Part shown: one piece after another, positions 51,525-55,180 of the stretch
Position numbering within the stretch: the stretch's first letter is position 1
Layout of the letters: each line of letters opens with the position of its first letter
Source: Sulfitobacter sp.
Lineage (GTDB): Bacteria; Pseudomonadota; Alphaproteobacteria; Rhodobacterales; Rhodobacteraceae
DNA length: 55,180 bases
NCBI GenBank assembly: GCA_029252045.1
Contig: JAQXCD010000037.1
Coordinates: 1-55,180 of the forward strand
Direction of reading: 5' to 3'
Notes under the pieces: model-generated
What the model was told of the DNA's origin: nothing
Databases searched by the model: none
The model's input: the letters and a program-made list of their open reading frames with translations, nothing else
Position numbers and translations under genes: made by a program

Positions 51525-53522
51525 TTACATGTGATCGCGTGGAATGGCGTCATTCTCCTCTCGCGAGTAGACGAGTTTGTCGTTCTCCCAGGCCTCGATC
51601 TTGGCGCTCAGATGAAAGGTAGTTGCGTCCGACCGCATGCTGCATTCGGCGCGGGTGCGCAGGCGGATATCGTCCCGCTCCATCTCGTCTTCCCAGACGC
51701 AGTAGCCATGGGCGGAGAGTGGATCATCGGGGTGAATGTCCCATCGCTCGCGGGCAATAGAACCGGCGATCAGGCCGTGATCCGAATCGCGTGATTTGCC
51801 AAAATCATCCTCGATCACAAGGCTGTGGATGCCGGTGACCATATCCGTCTCCTGACGGCGGACGTGGCTTTCGGGGCGGATTTTTTCGGTCTCCCAAGGG
51901 GCCGCGCCCTCTGGTGGAAGGAATGTCACCTCGTCCCCGCGGGACTTGGGGCGTTGGGGCAGGGCGATTCTGCCTTTGGACAGGGTCACTTGTGCCGCCT
52001 CGGGCGCGGGCCACAGCAGAGGCCAATAGGCAGTAGAGATAGCAATGCGGATGCGGTGGCCTTTTGGGATGCGGTAGGCAATGTGATCCAGATCCAGCGT
52101 GATCTCCTCGGCTACATCGGGCGTCATTCCCTTCGGGGTGGCCGGGCCATTACGGTGGGACAGGTTCAACACGCCATAGGTGATGCGGCTGGCCGCGCCA
52201 TCGGGGTGGACGTGATTGAGGCGCACCGCAATCTGCCCCTGCGGCTTATCGCACGCCAGCGTCAGTGTCAGGCGGGGGGCACCGACCAGATCCATATCTG
52301 CCCCCAGCGGAGCCGAGGTGAACGTGGTGGAGAGCGCGTCATCACCGCGTTGATCGCCCGGCATTTCAGGCCCCAGCCAGATTGCACAGTACTCGCCGGC
52401 TGCAGCGCCACAATGGGCGGGCGAGGCAACCTGTGCCGTCATGGCTTGTGGTGCGTCATCCAACGTGCCGTCCGTGCCCAGATGTAGCGTTTGCACGGGA
52501 AGATGGCTCGACGCGCCGCGCTTCTCGGCAATCCACCGTCCGGGGCGTTCGGTGTACCATGTGGCAGGGCGCAGGCCGTCCATCAGGTAGGCGCGGTAGT
52601 CGGGATCGTCCTCAACACCTGTGTCGATGTCTTTCAGCCAGCGATCCCACCAGCGCAACGCCTCTTGCAGGAACCCGATACGGGGTTCTGGCACCGCAAA
52701 GTGGGGATATTTGTGAACCCAAGGCCCGACAATGCCTTTGGCGCCGTCCAGCGCCTCAACCAGTTGCGGCACGGCGTTCTTATACGAGTCACCCCAACCG
52801 CCAACGGCCAGAACCTTGGCCTTGATCGCACCGAAGTCTTCGCACACCGAGCCGTGCTGCCAATAGGCGTCCCGTCGTTGGTGGCGCAGCCAGAGGCTCG
52901 GCAGGAAGGGCTCGTTTTTGAGTCGGTCGAGCCACATCTCGCGCCAGTCGGCGCGCAACGCGGGGTCAGGCGCGCGGCTGGAATAGCTCCACATGGTGGC
53001 ACCCCAGCCGAGATTTTCGTTCAGCAGGCAGCCGCCTTTGTAATGGATATCGTCGGCATAGCGGTCAACGGTAGAACATAGTGTGATGATCGCCTTGAGG
53101 GCGTCAGGGGCCAGTGCTGCGACTTGCAGGGAATTGAACCCCCCCCAGCTTATCCCCATCATACCAACACGGCCATTGCACCACGGCTGCGCTGCGGCCC
53201 ATTTGATCACTTCTACCGCATCATCCAGCTCTTGAGCGGAGTATTCATCTTCCATCAGGCCTTCGCTGTCGCCGTTGCCGCGCATGTCCACGCGGGCACA
53301 GGCATAACCATGGGCTGCGAAATAGGGATGGGTCAAGGCATCCCGCGCGCAGGTCCCGTCCCGTTTGCGGTAGGGCAAAAATTCGAGGATCAGGGGAACC
53401 GGATCATCATTTGCATCATCAGGTCGCCAGAGCCGCGCAGAAAGGCGCGTCGCGTCTGGCATTACAATTGCGTGGTCGGGATCTTCGACCACAGTGCGCA
53501 TGGTGTTCAAACTTTGTTTCAT
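51525..53522 (-). CDS. CocE/NonD family hydrolase
   Basis: Alpha/beta hydrolase of 665 residues in the CocE/NonD (X-Pro dipeptidyl-peptidase) family. The nucleophile is in GMMGISWGGFNSLQ, the acid region is PWCNGRVGM to GWGDSYKNAV, and the His region is GIVGPWVHKYPH; a C-terminal jelly-roll domain follows (about 390-600). Members hydrolyse esters or acyl-peptide bonds. No signal peptide, so cytoplasmic. Start is ATG 53522 (MKQSLNTMRTVV) or 53501. It lies 123 bases upstream of the importer operon on the same strand and may act on the imported substrate. Its promoter region is shared with the divergent adhesin. Confidence 0.9.
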   Translation of the reverse strand: MKQSLNTMRTVVEDPDHAIVMPDATRLSARLWRPDDANDDPVPLILEFLPYRKRDGTCARDALTHPYFAAHGYACARVDMRGNGDSEGLMEDEYSAQELDDAVEVIKWAAAQPWCNGRVGMMGISWGGFNSLQVAALAPDALKAIITLCSTVDRYADDIHYKGGCLLNENLGWGATMWSYSSRAPDPALRADWREMWLDRLKNEPFLPSLWLRHQRRDAYWQHGSVCEDFGAIKAKVLAVGGWGDSYKNAVPQLVEALDGAKGIVGPWVHKYPHFAVPEPRIGFLQEALRWWDRWLKDIDTGVEDDPDYRAYLMDGLRPATWYTERPGRWIAEKRGASSHLPVQTLHLGTDGTLDDAPQAMTAQVASPAHCGAAAGEYCAIWLGPEMPGDQRGDDALSTTFTSAPLGADMDLVGAPRLTLTLACDKPQGQIAVRLNHVHPDGAASRITYGVLNLSHRNGPATPKGMTPDVAEEITLDLDHIAYRIPKGHRIRIAISTAYWPLLWPAPEAAQVTLSKGRIALPQRPKSRGDEVTFLPPEGAAPWETEKIRPESHVRRQETDMVTGIHSLVIEDDFGKSRDSDHGLIAGSIARERWDIHPDDPLSAHGYCVWEDEMERDDIRLRTRAECSMRSDATTFHLSAKIEAWENDKLVYSREENDAIPRDHM

Positions 53523-53642
53523 GGGGCAGCGTGCAGATTGCAGGCGACTGATGTCAAGGTGTCGCGAATTTGTTTTTATGTGAGTCTGGGGTTGAAGGGC
53601 TTCAAGGTGCCGCTCCCTCACGGCTCTCGAAGGGATTTATCG

Positions 53643-53662
53643 TAAGATACAATTGTATCTTA
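53643..53662. promoter_or_regulatory. Perfect 20-bp palindrome between hydrolase and adhesin genes
   Basis: TAAGATACAATTGTATCTTA is fully self-complementary over 20 bases. It lies 35 bases before the adhesin GTG and 121 bases before the CocE-type hydrolase start on the other strand. Such AT-rich palindromes are typical dimer operators; its position fits control of the adhesin. The role is inferred, the symmetry is seen. Confidence 0.6.
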
Positions 53663-53696
53663 ATGTAGTGCGTTTAGTGCAACAAATCAGGTAATC

Positions 53697-55060
53697 GTGG
53701 CCGGTGCCGGCCAGGAAATTTCCCTTAATGCACGTCAGTCGGATTTCGCGAGCCAGGTGCGCTCGGGTGATCAGTTGGTGATCACGCTCAGCGACGGGCG
53801 CATTATCACGATCGACAACTTCTTCAATGACAATGGCGCCGCAAACCGGCTCTTTGTGTCTGCGGATGGCTACCTCAACGAGGTTAGCTTTGTCGATGCG
53901 GGGCAGGGCAACCTGTACGCGCAGTACGGCCCAACAGCCGAATGGGGCAAGTGGAGCCCGTCGGACGAGTTGATTTTCCTCGGTAACAACGAGATTGCCG
54001 GTGTGCCTTTGGCAAACGGCGACGAAAGCGTGTCCATGCTCGGCGGCGCATTGCTTGGCGGCGGCGGCGGCTTGCTCGGTGCCGGATTGCTGGCAGCCGG
54101 TGTTGGTACCGCTGCTATTCTGGCCGGTGGCGGCGGTGACGGCGGTGACCCCGGCCCACGCGCACCTTATGTAAACGACAGCGATGCAAACGTGACCATC
54201 GGTGGTGACGGCGACGAGCAGACATTGACCATCACAGGCGGCGGCGAGCCGGGTGATGATGTTGAAGTTACTGTCGGCGAAGAAACCGTCACAGTTACAA
54301 TCGACGAGGATGGCGAATTCGAAGCGGTATTCGAGGGTGATAACTTCCCTGTGGACGGTGTGTACGATTCGACCGTGGTTGTGACCACACCCGAGGGCGA
54401 AACCACCGACCTTGACGGCCCGTCCTTCGAGATCGACACAACGCCACCAGAGATCACCTTCACTGAAGGCACTGAATCCACTGGCGATTTCTTCAACGGT
54501 GTATCCTTCGAAGATGGCGTGACCATCAACGGCACCGGCGAAGCAGGTGCGACCCTGACTGTCACAATCTCGGGCGTGACCCGCACCACAACAATCAGCG
54601 AGACAGGCACATGGTCCCTTACATGGGAAACGGGAACGCTCGAAGCTGGTGAATACACAACAAGCATTACAGCTGTCACAAGCGACAGCTTTGGCAACCC
54701 ACGCAGCTATTCCGATACACTGGTTATCGACACAGTTACCACTGTGACTGTCAGTCAGGAAGTATCGACCACTGTAAACGGTGTCACCACAGTTGGTGAT
54801 GGCGTGATCAACGGGGTCGAGCATGAATCGGGTGCCACATTCACTGGTACCGCGCAGGCAAACTCCAGCGTGGTCGTCACAATCGGTACAGTTACTACAA
54901 CTGTGACTGCTACTGCCGAAGGCACATGGAGCGCTACGTTCTCCTCCAGCCAGCTGGCAGAGGGCGAATATACCGGCACCGTTACTGTTGTATCTACGGA
55001 CATCCATGGCAACGTGGCCAACGCGACAGGCTCCTTCGAAGTCGACACATTTGTGCGGGA
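53697..55060 (+). CDS. Bap-like adhesin with Ig-like repeats, 3'-truncated by an IS element
   Basis: N-terminal 450 or so residues of a large cell-surface adhesin. Residues 1-85 are a BapA-prefix-like region (SGDQLVITLSDGRIITIDNFF), 115-150 is a glycine/alanine-rich hydrophobic stretch (LLGAGLLAAGVGTAAILAGG), and from 160 come bacterial Ig-like repeats of about 95 residues (ITINGTGEAGATLTVTI-type, SWS/TWSAT pattern, ending IDT). No Sec signal, as expected for type I secreted adhesins, whose signal is C-terminal. The start is GTG 53697; the frame is open back to 53661 but without another start. Host sequence ends near VDTF at about 55050, where IS sequence begins, so the rest of the gene is separated. 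Confidence 0.8.
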
Positions 55061-55180
55061 CAGAGGTGTTCGCGGATTTTCGGAGCAGTTGTTAAGGTGG
55101 ATTGCATGACGAAAGAAGTGATCCCAAATGACAAAACGAAAGAACCATTCGCCCGATTTCAAAGCCAAGGTTGCGCTTGC
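55052..55180 (+). mobile_element. IS3-family insertion sequence, left end (partial)
   Basis: Adhesin repeats stop abruptly after VDT; sequence from about 55052 (TGTGCGGGACAGAGG...) begins with TG as IS3-family ends do and leads within 76 bases to a transposase OrfA start. The right end, inverted repeat partner and target duplication lie beyond the window, so the exact boundary (55052 or 55054) is uncertain. Confidence 0.7.
55128..55180 (+). CDS. IS3-family transposase OrfA (partial, runs off window)
   Basis: Only 17 codons are visible: MTKRKNHSPDFKAKVAL. This is the standard opening of IS3-family OrfA, a helix-turn-helix protein that joins with the integrase-type OrfB by frameshifting. AAGAAG precedes the ATG. 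It is cut by the window edge, not necessarily truncated in the genome. Confidence 0.8.
   Translation, partial: MTKRKNHSPDFKAKVAL

Noticed and set aside
53637..55007. Open frame of 456 codons antisense to the adhesin
   Set aside because: Cysteine/alanine-rich translation mirrors the Thr/Val/Gly repeats of the adhesin; no independent coding signs.
1..55180. CRISPR arrays, prophage modules or toxin-antitoxin pairs
   Set aside because: I found no regularly spaced repeats, no phage structural genes and no recognisable toxin-antitoxin pair; the 45 kb island pair is unassigned.

Overview
This 55 kb window reads like a chromosome segment of a marine alphaproteobacterium of the Roseobacter group (Rhodobacteraceae). 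The reasons are dense GC-rich genes with short overlaps, a DUF442-sulfide:quinone oxidoreductase fusion beside a Blh-type persulfide dioxygenase, a six-gene Mrp antiporter operon with fused A/B subunits, several periplasmic-binding-protein ABC importers, a non-pyrrolysine MttB protein and an IS3-type element. The genus cannot be fixed from the sequence alone. One RNA gene is visible, tRNA-Gly(TCC).

Layout. 0-4 kb: a 2OG-Fe(II) oxygenase, a flavin-binding PNPOx-like protein, a zone of gene wreckage (a DUF1330 remnant and an aldehyde dehydrogenase remnant, both beheaded at one junction) and a RidA protein. 4-10.3 kb: a sulfide/sulfane-sulfur detoxification cluster (DUF2892, split YeeE/YedE transporter, persulfide dioxygenase, DUF442-SQR fusion, SulP transporter, Crp/Fnr regulator). 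10.3-19.1 kb: an amidohydrolase and a polyamine-type ABC operon whose ATPase and binding-protein genes are broken while both permeases are intact, a divergent LuxR-type regulator, an aldehyde dehydrogenase and an SDR. 19.3-25.2 kb: the Mrp Na+(K+)/H+ antiporter operon. 25.2-30.4 kb: a LysR regulator, an NAD-binding protein, glutathione-dependent formaldehyde dehydrogenase, a BenE transporter and an SDR. 30.4-33.6 kb: a molybdenum hydroxylase of the isoquinoline oxidoreductase type with its own diheme cytochrome. 33.6-38.3 kb: an MttB-superfamily methyltransferase divergent from a three-gene operon (PLP lyase, M24 peptidase, maleate-isomerase-like protein) that resembles part of the ectoine-catabolic Eut set. 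38.3-44.7 kb: tRNA-Gly, an MsbA-like exporter, a Kbp-like BON-LysM protein, an acyl-CoA synthetase with an alpha/beta hydrolase, and an alkaline-phosphatase-superfamily protein. 44.7-46.25 kb: an AT-rich island with a small basic protein and a gene carrying two in-frame stop codons. 46.3-53.5 kb: a dipeptide/oligopeptide-type ABC operon and a CocE/NonD hydrolase. 53.6-55.2 kb: a large Bap-like adhesin gene cut by the left end of an IS3-family element that runs off the window.

Two themes stand out. First, gene decay: at least five genes carry frameshifts, nonsense codons or truncations (DUF1330, aldehyde dehydrogenase, potA-like, potD-like, the AT-rich island gene), the adhesin is cut by an insertion sequence, and a LysR gene seems to have lost its normal start codon. 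Second, compact catabolic or detoxification modules with an unusual set of parts: the sulfide module with only a Crp/Fnr regulator, the Mo-hydroxylase with a private cytochrome and no FAD subunit, and the Eut-like triad beside an orphan MttB. Those modules are the best candidates for undescribed biology here.
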